In this document: positions 1 to 6,812 of the stretch, in pieces
Numbering within the stretch: the stretch's first letter is position 1
Layout: the number at the start of each line of letters is the position of its first letter
Assembly (NCBI GenBank): GCA_964405235.1
Contig: CAYONG010000027.1
Coordinates: 1-19,002, forward strand
Direction: 5' to 3'
Length of the DNA: 19,002 nucleotides
Origin: WS-11 sp964405235
Lineage (GTDB): Bacteria > Eisenbacteria > RBG-16-71-46
The notes under the pieces: generated by a model
The model's database searches: none
Told to the model about the DNA's origin: nothing
Seen by the model: the letters and a program-made list of their open reading frames with translations, nothing else
Translations under genes and position numbers: made by a program

Positions 1-20
1 AAGTCCCGGATCGTCGCCAT
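1..20 (-). CDS. 5' end of a gene downstream of thrS, probably infC (translation initiation factor IF-3); cut by the window edge
   Basis: Only six codons are visible, reading M-A-T-I-R-D from an ATG whose first base is position 20. A strong ribosome binding site (GAGGAAG) lies just upstream on the minus strand, about 3 bases from the ATG. The gene follows thrS on the same strand after about 86 bases. The order thrS-infC-rpmI-rplT is common in bacteria, and IF-3 proteins often carry an I-R-D/R-V-N type N-terminus. The infC call is therefore an inference from position; the visible residues alone do not prove it. Confidence 0.45.
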
Positions 21-106
21 ACTCTTCCTCACGGCCGTCCTTCTCTCCTCCGGGTCTCCCCCGGTGGACGCCGCGACGCTCGCGCGTGGGTCGCCGGTCC
101 CCGGCG

Positions 107-1882
107 CTACCCGCTCTTCTCCCGCGTTTCCTGCTGCACCCGCTCCAAGAACGCCTGGCGGGTCATCGCTTCGAGCTGCCCCACCCCCTTGCGGCGCGGC
201 GCCACGGTGCCGGCTTCGGCCTCGCGCGGCCCCACCACCAGCATGTAGGGGATCTTCTGCAGCTCGGCGTCGCGGATCTTGGCGCCCATCTTGTCGTCGC
301 GCAGGTCCACCTCGGCGCGCACGCCGCCGGCCTTGAGCATCGCCGTTGTGTCGTTGGCATAATCAAGCCCTTTGGGATTCGCCGGGATGACCATCACCTG
401 CACCGGTGCCAGCCACACCGGGAACTCGCCGCCGGTGTGTTCGATATAGATGCCGACGAAGCGCTCGACCGAGCCGAGCAGGGCGCGGTGGAGCATGATC
501 GCCTCATGATCCTGGCCGTCCGCCCCGGTGTAGTAGACGCCGAAGCGATTGGGAAGGTTCAGGTCCACCTGGATGGTCGGGCACTGCCACTCGCGCCCGA
601 GCGCGTCCTTGAGCTTGACGTCGATCTTGGGCGCATAGAACGCGCCGCCTCCTTCGTCGACCTCATACGGCTGGCCACGCTTCTCGAGCGCATCTCTGAG
701 GGCAGCGGTGGCGAACTCCCATTGCTCCTCGGTGCCGAGTGAATGATCCTTGGGGCGGGTGGCGAGGTAGCAGGTGTAGGTGTAGCCGAAGCTCTTGAGC
801 AGGAAGTCCATCAGGTCGAGGATGCCCGAGACCTCGCCCGCGAGCTGCTCCGGGGTGCAGAAGATGTGCGAGTCGTCCACGGTGAAACCGCGCACGCGGT
901 CCATCCCGTGCAGCACGCCCGAGCGCTCGTAGCGGTAGACGGTCCCCATCTCGGCCATGCGGATGGGCAGCTCGCGGTATGAGTGCTTGCGGGTCTTGTA
1001 GATCATGATGTGCATCGGGCAGTTCATCGGCTTGACGCGATAGGGCTGCCCGTCGATGTCCATCGGCGCGTACATCAGATCGGCGTAGTTCTGCAGGTGC
1101 CCCGAGATCTCGTAGAGCTTTTCGCTGGCGATGTGCGGGGTGTAGACGAGCTGGTAGCCGCGCTTCAGGTGCTCGTCCTTCCAGAACTCCTCGATGAGAT
1201 GGCGCACCATGCCGCCGCGCGGATGCCAGTGGATCAGCCCCGCCCCCACCTCCTCGTGGACCGAGAACAGGTCGAGGTCCTTGCCGAGCCTGCGGTGGTC
1301 GCGCTTCAGGGCCTCCTCGATCTGGGCGAGATGGGCCTCGAGTTCCGCCGGGCTCGCGAAGGCGGTGCCGTAGATGCGCTGGAGCATCTCGTTGCGCTCG
1401 TTGCCAAGCCAGTAGGCGCCCGCGACGTGAGTGAGCTTGAACGCCTTGATGTCGCCGGTCGAGGCGACGTGTGGGCCGCGGCACAGGTCGAGAAAGCGGC
1501 CGTTGCGATAAAAGGTAACCTTGTCGCCCGCCGGGATCTGCGAGATGAAGTGGACCTTGAACTTCTCCCCTGCCGCCTCGAAGCGTTGGATGGCCTCGTC
1601 GCGGCCGCTCTCGGTGTGCTCGAACGGCTGGTTCTCGGCGATGATCTCGCGCATGCGCGCCTCGATCCGCTCGAGGTCCTCCGGGGTGAACGGCTGGGCG
1701 CGGGCGAAATCGTAATAGAAGCCGCTCTCGATCGGCGGGCCGCCGGCGACCTTGACGTCGGGAAACAGCTCGGTGACCGCGCTCGCGAGGATATGGGCGG
1801 CCGAGTGACGCACGCGGTAGAGCGCCTCACCCCCGGGATACTGGGAGAGGTCGGGGCCGCTTCGGGCTGCTGCCATCGACAT
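107..1882 (-). CDS. thrS: Threonyl-tRNA synthetase lacking the N-terminal TGS domain
   Basis: Class II aminoacyl-tRNA synthetase that charges tRNA-Thr in the cytoplasm. The frame opens with the N2 editing domain: the HSAAH motif (zinc-binding HxxxH type) and, further on, LDLCRGPH. The catalytic core follows, with MNCPMH, the motif-2 region (RYERSGVLHGMDRVRGF), DDSHIF and the motif-3 region (LHRALLGSVERF). These carry the Cys and two His that hold the active-site zinc in this family. The anticodon-binding domain closes the protein (WLAPVQVMVI...DLRDDKMGAKIRDAE). The frame can extend to a GTG at 1912 (601 aa). I prefer the ATG at 1882 (591 aa), which has a GGGGA about 8 bases upstream. Typical bacterial enzymes have about 640 residues. 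The roughly 60-residue TGS domain is missing, and the tRNA gene ending at 1946 leaves no room for it. Confidence 0.96.
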   Translation of the reverse strand: MSMAAARSGPDLSQYPGGEALYRVRHSAAHILASAVTELFPDVKVAGGPPIESGFYYDFARAQPFTPEDLERIEARMREIIAENQPFEHTESGRDEAIQRFEAAGEKFKVHFISQIPAGDKVTFYRNGRFLDLCRGPHVASTGDIKAFKLTHVAGAYWLGNERNEMLQRIYGTAFASPAELEAHLAQIEEALKRDHRRLGKDLDLFSVHEEVGAGLIHWHPRGGMVRHLIEEFWKDEHLKRGYQLVYTPHIASEKLYEISGHLQNYADLMYAPMDIDGQPYRVKPMNCPMHIMIYKTRKHSYRELPIRMAEMGTVYRYERSGVLHGMDRVRGFTVDDSHIFCTPEQLAGEVSGILDLMDFLLKSFGYTYTCYLATRPKDHSLGTEEQWEFATAALRDALEKRGQPYEVDEGGGAFYAPKIDVKLKDALGREWQCPTIQVDLNLPNRFGVYYTGADGQDHEAIMLHRALLGSVERFVGIYIEHTGGEFPVWLAPVQVMVIPANPKGLDYANDTTAMLKAGGVRAEVDLRDDKMGAKIRDAELQKIPYMLVVGPREAEAGTVAPRRKGVGQLEAMTRQAFLERVQQETREKSG

Positions 1883-1945
1883 GATCGGCGTCCCCGGGAC
1901 AGGCGCCCGCACCGCGCGGATGGGCGGGACGGCGGGCCTATAAGA

Positions 1946-2021
1946 TGGTGGGCGATACTGGACTTGAACCAGTGACCCCTTGCTTGTCGAGCAAGTGCTC
2001 TACCAGCTGAGCTAATCGCCC
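1946..2021 (-). tRNA. tRNA-Val (anticodon GAC), CCA encoded, C at position 33
   Basis: A full cloverleaf folds on the minus strand. The acceptor stem has seven perfect pairs (GGGCGAT with ATCGCCC). The D arm is GCTC/GAGC with an 8-base loop containing GG, the anticodon stem is CTTGC/GCAAG, the variable region is GGGTC, and the T arm is ACTGG-TTCAAGT-CCAGT. The discriminator A and the 3' CCA are encoded in the DNA. The anticodon loop is TCGACAA, so positions 34-36 read GAC (valine, codons GUC/GUU). Position 33, almost always U in tRNAs, reads C here (plus-strand base 1989 is g). The gene is the first element of the thrS transcription unit. Confidence 0.96.
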
Positions 2022-2033
2022 GCGGAGCGAAGG

Positions 2034-2063
2034 ATTTAAGACGTTTACCCGCCCGGGTGTCAA
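2034..2063 (-). promoter_or_regulatory. Sigma70-type promoter for tRNA-Val and thrS
   Basis: On the minus strand a perfect -35 TTGACA (2058-2063) is followed after an 18-base spacer by TTAAAT (2034-2039) as the -10 element. Transcription would start near 2027, a few bases before the tRNA 5' end at 2021, which is the expected geometry for a tRNA promoter. No other promoter-like pair is visible between the tRNA and thrS, so thrS is probably read from here. Confidence 0.75.
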
Positions 2064-2120
2064 GACGACAGCGCCGCGTGATAGGCTTGTGAGGTGATTT
2101 CGCGCTGGATGGAGCCCTCG

Positions 2121-4001
2121 ATGAAGGTCAACGCCATGGGGTCGCGCATCGCCCGCCGCGCCGGGTTCCTCGGCGCGGCGCTCGTGCTCGCGGCCGTGTT
2201 CCCGGTGACCGCCGACTCCGGCCTGAGCCCGGGGCTGGCGCGCCTGAGCGCGGCCGATCCCGAGCAGCGCGTGGTGGCCTGGGTCTACTTCACCGATCGC
2301 CCGACCGTGAAACAGGGACCGGAGGCCATCGAGGCCGCGCGCGCGTACCTGTCGCAGCGCTCACTCGAGCGCCGGCAACGACGCAGCGGGCTGGGGCCGG
2401 TCGTCGCCGACCTCCCCGTCCACGAGCCCTACCTGCGCGCTTTGCAGGCGCACGGGGCGAAGGTGCGGGGCGCAAGCCGTTGGTTGAATGCGGCGAGCGT
2501 GGAGATCCCGGCGCGCCTCGCGCCCGAGCTCGCCCTCCTCCCGTTCGTCTCGCGTGCCGAATTGGTCCCGACCGGACGCCCGATCCGTCCGGTGGACGAT
2601 GGCAATCCGGTGTGGGACGGCGGCCCCGCGCAGGTGGCGCCTCCGAGCGCCGGCGATTCCGGCGTCGACGAGCTGGCCGCACCCTCGCGCATGGCGATGC
2701 CTCCTGGCGACCCATCCTATTACGGTGGGTCGTTCCGCCAGCTCGAGATGATGCAGGTCCCGGCCCTGCACGGCTTGGGGCTGAGCGGAGCGGGCGTACT
2801 CGTCTGCATGCTCGACACCGGCTTCACGCTCACGCATGAAGCGTTCGCGGGTCTCGACGTGGTCGCCAAGCGCGATTTCATCCACGGGGATCTGAACGTG
2901 GACGAAGAAGCGGGCCAGGACGTATCGGGACAGGCGAATCACGGCAGCTGGACGCTCGGGTGCGTGGCCGGGCACAAACCGGGCACCTACATCGGCGGCG
3001 CCTTCGCAGCGTCGGTGGCGCTGGCCAAGACCGAAAACCTCCCGACCGAGACCCCGGTCGAGATGGACTACTGGCAGTTCGCCGCCGAGTGGGCGGATAG
3101 TCTCGGAGCCGACATCATCTCGTCGAGCCTCGGGTACAGCGAGTTCGACAACTCGGGAGACTCCTACACCTACGCCGACATGAATGGTCGCACCACGGTG
3201 GTCTCTCTCGCGGCCCTCGAGGCCACCCGGCGCGGCATCACGGTGGTGACGGCGGCCGGGAACGAGGGCACCGTGCCCTGGTTCTACATCATCGCCCCCG
3301 GCGACGCCGACTCACTGATCACGGTGGGCGCGGTGGACTCGTTGGACGTCGTGGCCTCGTTCTCATCCCACGGACCCTCGGCCGACGGCCGGATCAAGCC
3401 GGATGTCACCGCCATGGGCAGGAGCGTCCTCACCATCGTCCGCACCGCTCCCACGAGCTACACGCGCCTGAGCGGAACCTCGTTCGCGACCCCGCTCACG
3501 GCCGGCCTGGCGGCGTTGCTGCTCGAGGCGCACCCGACCTGGGGACCGGTCGACGTGCGGGATGCGCTGCGCGAGACCGCCCTCAATCATGCCGCACCCA
3601 ACAACACCATCGGCTGGGGTCTGGTCCAGGGGCTCGACGCCCTGGCCTGGGCGCCGGTCACGGGTGTGCCATCCCCGATGGTGACGGCATCCGGTCTGCG
3701 GCTTGCGGCGGGTCCCAATCCGGTGCGCGCGGGGGTCTCGAGCATCATCCGCTTCTCGGCGCCTGCCGGTGATGCGGTCAGGCTCGAAGTGGTCGATCTT
3801 TCGGGTCGCCGCCGCACCCGCCTCTTCGAGGGGCCGGCGTTCGGAGAACGCACGCTTGCATGGGCCGGGCAGGACGCGAATGGAGTGCGGCTTGCGCCGG
3901 GCATTTACTGGCTGCGGCTCACTCCCGCCATCGCGGAGCGCGGCTCTTCTCCGGGGTCGACGAGCGGGAGCGCCTCGGTGCGGGTTGTGGTGCTTCCCTA
4001 G
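2121..4001 (+). CDS. Secreted S8 (subtilisin-family) serine protease with C-terminal sorting domain
   Basis: Extracellular endopeptidase of 626 aa from the ATG at 2121. I chose this start because GGAG lies 6 bases upstream and it gives a clean signal peptide (basic MKVN...RIARR, hydrophobic core, VTA end). A GTG at 2094 is the longer option. A propeptide-like region follows (WVYFTD, YLSQRSLERR, WLNAASVEIPA), as in S8 proteases of the FCB group. The triad is visible: Asp232 (MLDTGF), His274 (NHGSW) and Ser454 (SGTSFATP), with oxyanion Asn381 (TAAGNEG). The last 80 or so residues form an Ig-like T9SS/FlgD-type domain (GPNPVR, LEVVDLSGRR, LAPGIYWLRL). The gene stands alone between the thrS and aro blocks, diverging from the tRNA. 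Substrate unknown. Confidence 0.94.
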   Translation: MKVNAMGSRIARRAGFLGAALVLAAVFPVTADSGLSPGLARLSAADPEQRVVAWVYFTDRPTVKQGPEAIEAARAYLSQRSLERRQRRSGLGPVVADLPVHEPYLRALQAHGAKVRGASRWLNAASVEIPARLAPELALLPFVSRAELVPTGRPIRPVDDGNPVWDGGPAQVAPPSAGDSGVDELAAPSRMAMPPGDPSYYGGSFRQLEMMQVPALHGLGLSGAGVLVCMLDTGFTLTHEAFAGLDVVAKRDFIHGDLNVDEEAGQDVSGQANHGSWTLGCVAGHKPGTYIGGAFAASVALAKTENLPTETPVEMDYWQFAAEWADSLGADIISSSLGYSEFDNSGDSYTYADMNGRTTVVSLAALEATRRGITVVTAAGNEGTVPWFYIIAPGDADSLITVGAVDSLDVVASFSSHGPSADGRIKPDVTAMGRSVLTIVRTAPTSYTRLSGTSFATPLTAGLAALLLEAHPTWGPVDVRDALRETALNHAAPNNTIGWGLVQGLDALAWAPVTGVPSPMVTASGLRLAAGPNPVRAGVSSIIRFSAPAGDAVRLEVVDLSGRRRTRLFEGPAFGERTLAWAGQDANGVRLAPGIYWLRLTPAIAERGSSPGSTSGSASVRVVVLP

Positions 4002-4042
4002 CACCGTTTCGAGGCGACGCGCCGTCGGGGTCCCGGAGCCGC

Positions 4043-5056
4043 CTACACCCTCCGCCCCACCACGCTCGCGATGGTCCGGATCTGCCCCACCAACGCCTCG
4101 AACTGCTCCGGATAGAGCGACTGGGCGCCATCCGAAAGGGCATGATCGGGGTCGTTGTGCACCTCGATGATCAGCCCGTCGGCGCCGGCGGCGATCGCCG
4201 CGCGCGCCATCGGCGCCACCTTGTTGCGGATGCCGGTGCCGTGGGAGGGATCGACGATCACCGGCAGGTGCGAGAGTTCTTTGACCACCGGGATGGCGTT
4301 CAGGTCGAGGGTGTTGCGGGTGTAGGTCTCGAAGGTGCGGATGCCGCGCTCGCACAGGTTGACCTGGGAGTTGCCGTGCGACAGGATGTGCTCGGCGCTC
4401 ATCAGCCACTCCTCGATGGTGGCGGCGAGCCCGCGCTTCAGGAGCACCGGCTTCACGGCGTGGCCGACCTCCTTCAGAAGCGAGTAGTTCTGCATGTTGC
4501 GCGCCCCAACCTGCAGGATGTCGGCGTAACGGGCGACGAGCTCCACCTGCTGCGTGTCCATCACCTCGCTCACCACCGCCAGGCCGTGCGCGTCGGCGGC
4601 GCGGCGCAGGAGCTTCAGGCCCTCCTCCCCCAGCCCCTGGAACGAGTAGGGCGAGGTGCGCGGCTTGTACGCGCCGCCTCGCATCACGGTGGCCCCGGCG
4701 CGCGCGACCGCGGCGGCGATCGCGAACACCTGCTGCTCGCCCTCGACCGAGCATGGGCCGGCCATGATGGCGAGCTGCGCGCTGCCGATCGCGCAGCGGC
4801 CGACCGAGATCACCGTGTCGTGGGGCTGGAACGCGCGGCTCGCGAGCTTGAACGGCGCCGGGATCTTCGTGACCGACTGCACGCCGGGCCATGCGGCCAC
4901 CGCCGTCCAGTCCACACCGCCCGGATCGCCCACCGCCCCGAGGCGCACCTGCCCCTCGTGGTCGGTGCGATGCACCGCCAGTCCGAACATGCGCAAGCGG
5001 GTGGCGATGTCGCCCGCCACCACCTCAGTCACCGCGCGTTCGAGCAGCACCAGCAT
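4043..5056 (-). CDS. aroF: 3-deoxy-7-phosphoheptulonate (DAHP) synthase, type I-beta with N-terminal regulatory domain
   Basis: Condenses phosphoenolpyruvate and erythrose 4-phosphate, the committed step of the shikimate pathway. Length is 337 aa. Residues 1 to about 65 form a ferredoxin-like regulatory domain of the kind found in the Thermotoga-type enzyme, where aromatic amino acids bind. The TIM barrel follows with AGPCSVE (99-105), MRGGAYKPRTSPYSFQG (125-141), GARNMQN (184-190), LLKRG (205-209), CERGIRTFE (235-243) and DPSHGTG (269-275). The metal ligands read Cys102, His272, Glu298 and Asp309. From memory these are the same positions as in the Thermotoga maritima enzyme. The gene is last in the minus-strand aro unit, 52 bases after aroC. 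The symbol is a family-level choice (aroF/aroA type), and the allosteric effector cannot be read from sequence. Confidence 0.95.
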   Translation of the reverse strand: MLVLLERAVTEVVAGDIATRLRMFGLAVHRTDHEGQVRLGAVGDPGGVDWTAVAAWPGVQSVTKIPAPFKLASRAFQPHDTVISVGRCAIGSAQLAIMAGPCSVEGEQQVFAIAAAVARAGATVMRGGAYKPRTSPYSFQGLGEEGLKLLRRAADAHGLAVVSEVMDTQQVELVARYADILQVGARNMQNYSLLKEVGHAVKPVLLKRGLAATIEEWLMSAEHILSHGNSQVNLCERGIRTFETYTRNTLDLNAIPVVKELSHLPVIVDPSHGTGIRNKVAPMARAAIAAGADGLIIEVHNDPDHALSDGAQSLYPEQFEALVGQIRTIASVVGRRV

Positions 5057-5108
5057 GGATTCGTCTCGTTCCTCGCTTCTACCTGAGAGTCTAGGGCCCC
5101 GGCTCCGA

Positions 5109-6170
5109 CTACTTCTCGCGGCCGCGCAGAGCGCGCTGGCGCAGCCACACGTCCATCAGGGTGATGGCCATCATGGCCTCGGCCACCGGCACCACGCGCG
5201 GGCAGATGCAGGGGTCGTGGCGGCCCTCGATGGCGATAGTGGTCGTCCGACCCTTCTTGGTGACCGCCTTCTGCGGCTTGCCGATCGAAGTCGCCGGGCG
5301 GACCGCCACGCGGACCTGGATGTCGGCCCCGTTGCTGATCCCCCCCGCGATGCCGCCGGCGAAGTTGGTGAGAAAGCGCTTGCCGTCAAAGACGTCGTTG
5401 GTCCTGGAGCCCGAGAGCGCGCACATGCCGAAGCCGCCGCCGATCTCCACACCCTTGGTCGCGGGGATCGAGAGCATCGCCGCTCCCAGCAGGGCGTCGA
5501 GCTTGGCCATCGTGGGATCGCCCCAGCCCGCCGGCACGCCGCGCGCGACCACCTCGACCACACCGCCCACCGAGTCCTTCTGGTCGCGGGCGTGCAGGAT
5601 GACGGCCGCCATCTTGCTCGCCGCCAGAGTGTCAGGGCACCGTACGGGATTCTTCTCGGTGACGCCCCAGTCGCGGCGCATGGCCTTGACGTCACCCACC
5701 TGGACCGTGCCGCCGACCACGTCCACCCCGACCGTCGCCAGGGCGGCGCGGGCGAGAGCACCGGCGGCGACCCGGCCGACGGTCTCGCGGCCCGATGAGC
5801 GTCCGCCGCCGCGATGGTCGCGCAGCCCGTACTTCTGGATGTAACTGTAGTCGGCGTGTCCGGGGCGGAAGACGTCCTTGAGCGCGTCGTAGTCCTTGGA
5901 GCGGGCGTCGGTGTTGCGGACCATCATCGCGATCGGCGTGCCGAGGCTCAAGCCTTCGAAGACGCCAGAGAGGACCTCGACCTCATCGGCCTCGCTCCGC
6001 TGCGTGGTGAGCGCACTCTGCCCGGGCCGCCGGCGGTCGAGCTCGCGCTGGATGGCCGCTGCATCGACCTTGATGCCGGGCGGCATGCCGTCCACCACGA
6101 CGCCCACCGCGGGCCCATGCGACTCGCCAAAGGTGGTGACGACGAACAGCCGGCCGAACGAGGAGGACAT
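5109..6170 (-). CDS. aroC: Chorismate synthase
   Basis: Converts EPSP to chorismate, the last common step of aromatic biosynthesis, using reduced FMN. The 353 aa cover the whole family length. Signatures seen are GESHG (15-19, with the catalytic-region His18), RRPGQS (47-52), RPGHADYSYIQKYG (102-115), GRSSGRETVGRVAAG (123-137), NFAGGIAGGISNG and the C-terminal RHDPC...PVAEAMMAI. The start codon lies only two bases beyond the stop of the upstream 153-aa gene (TAG-CG-ATG) and has no separate Shine-Dalgarno sequence, so translation is probably coupled. DAHP synthase follows downstream. No oddities in the protein. Confidence 0.97.
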   Translation of the reverse strand: MSSSFGRLFVVTTFGESHGPAVGVVVDGMPPGIKVDAAAIQRELDRRRPGQSALTTQRSEADEVEVLSGVFEGLSLGTPIAMMVRNTDARSKDYDALKDVFRPGHADYSYIQKYGLRDHRGGGRSSGRETVGRVAAGALARAALATVGVDVVGGTVQVGDVKAMRRDWGVTEKNPVRCPDTLAASKMAAVILHARDQKDSVGGVVEVVARGVPAGWGDPTMAKLDALLGAAMLSIPATKGVEIGGGFGMCALSGSRTNDVFDGKRFLTNFAGGIAGGISNGADIQVRVAVRPATSIGKPQKAVTKKGRTTTIAIEGRHDPCICPRVVPVAEAMMAITLMDVWLRQRALRGREK

Positions 6171-6172
6171 CG

Positions 6173-6634
6173 CTAGCGCGCCCGCCGGCGTGGTCGCGGC
6201 GTGGCCGCAGCGGCCGCCTTGCGCTGCTGCATGCCCTGGTAGGCCGCGATGCTCTTCGCCCGGAAGGCCGCGTGCGCAAGTGCCATGGTCTCGAACTGGT
6301 GGAGGAAATTAGGCCGCATGTCGGCGCGCGCATCGGCGATCCACGCCTTGCAGCGGTCCCACGTCACGATGTCTTCGCCCGTGTGATCGAAGAACAGGTC
6401 CGGGTGAAGGACGCCGCGGTTGACCAGCATGCCCACCATCTCCCAGTAGGAAACGGTCATGCGGAAATGCCGGTCCTCCTCGTTGTGGGTGAGCCAGCGC
6501 GACTTGATCTCCGCCCAGCTCGACGGCTTGAACTCGCTCAGGAACCAGGCCCGGGCCTGGCGCAGCTCGGGCTCGCGGCGGACCTCGTAGAGGTGGAGCA
6601 GCAGCTCGGCGTCGGCGTGGCTGGGTTTGCGCAT
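6173..6634 (-). CDS. Conserved-looking hypothetical protein, first gene of the aro operon
   Basis: A 153-aa soluble, mostly helical protein that I do not recognise with certainty. It has no signal peptide or membrane span. Visible features are an acidic/aromatic core (FKPSSWAEIKSRWL, RMTVSYWEMVGMLVNRG, LHPDLFFDHTGEDIVTWDRCKAW), a HQFETMALAHAAFRAKSIAAYQGM segment, and an Ala-rich, very basic tail (TPRPRRRAR) that could bind nucleic acid. The YWEMVGMLVNRGVL...LFF pattern is reminiscent of DUF4760-type proteins, but that is only an impression. The ATG at 6634 has GAGG about 9 bases upstream. Its stop is 2 bases from the aroC start, so it is cotranscribed with aroC and aroF. A role in aromatic biosynthesis is not implied by sequence. 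Confidence 0.75.
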   Translation of the reverse strand: MRKPSHADAELLLHLYEVRREPELRQARAWFLSEFKPSSWAEIKSRWLTHNEEDRHFRMTVSYWEMVGMLVNRGVLHPDLFFDHTGEDIVTWDRCKAWIADARADMRPNFLHQFETMALAHAAFRAKSIAAYQGMQQRKAAAAATPRPRRRAR

Positions 6635-6702
6635 GGCGGAGGACCTCGGGGAGGGGGCGGGTAGATGATGGTCGACGGCACTGTAGCAAGGGCGGGATGG
6701 GG

Positions 6703-6731
6703 ATTGAAGTGAGCGCTCGCGCTCCCCTCAA
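6703..6731 (-). promoter_or_regulatory. Candidate promoter of the aro unit with an embedded palindrome
   Basis: On the minus strand TTGAGG (6726-6731, four of six -35 matches) and TTCAAT (6703-6708, four of six -10 matches) are separated by exactly 17 bases. The spacer contains a perfect 6-bp inverted repeat with a 2-base centre (GAGCGC-tc-GCGCTC, 6711-6724), the geometry of a repressor operator. The match is modest and the region is GC-rich, so chance is possible. The rest of the 178-base divergent gap before the PLD gene (6735-6812) shows no convincing plus-strand promoter. Confidence 0.35.
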
Positions 6732-6812
6732 GACGCGCTGATGGGGTATCGTATGGCGTCTTCGCTCGTCACCGCCTTCCGCGACCGGGCCCCACATCCG
6801 AGGAATCCCTCC

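Noticed and set aside
983..1975. 330-aa plus-strand frame antisense to thrS, ending in WWAILDLNQ
   Set aside because: It is a high-GC shadow of thrS. The final ILDLNQ is the antisense reading of the tRNA-Val gene, a known source of spurious proteins.
4015..4027. CGACG-cgc-CGTCG hairpin between the protease and DAHP synthase as a terminator
   Set aside because: Only a 5-bp stem with no U-run on either strand; too weak in GC-rich DNA.
3363..4892. 509-aa minus-strand frame across the protease end and DAHP synthase
   Set aside because: Arg/Ala-rich composition with no motifs. It covers DAHP synthase out of frame and the protease on the opposite strand.
3860..5086. 408-aa plus-strand frame antisense to DAHP synthase
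   Set aside because: His/Arg-rich shadow frame; the minus strand holds a full motif-bearing enzyme.
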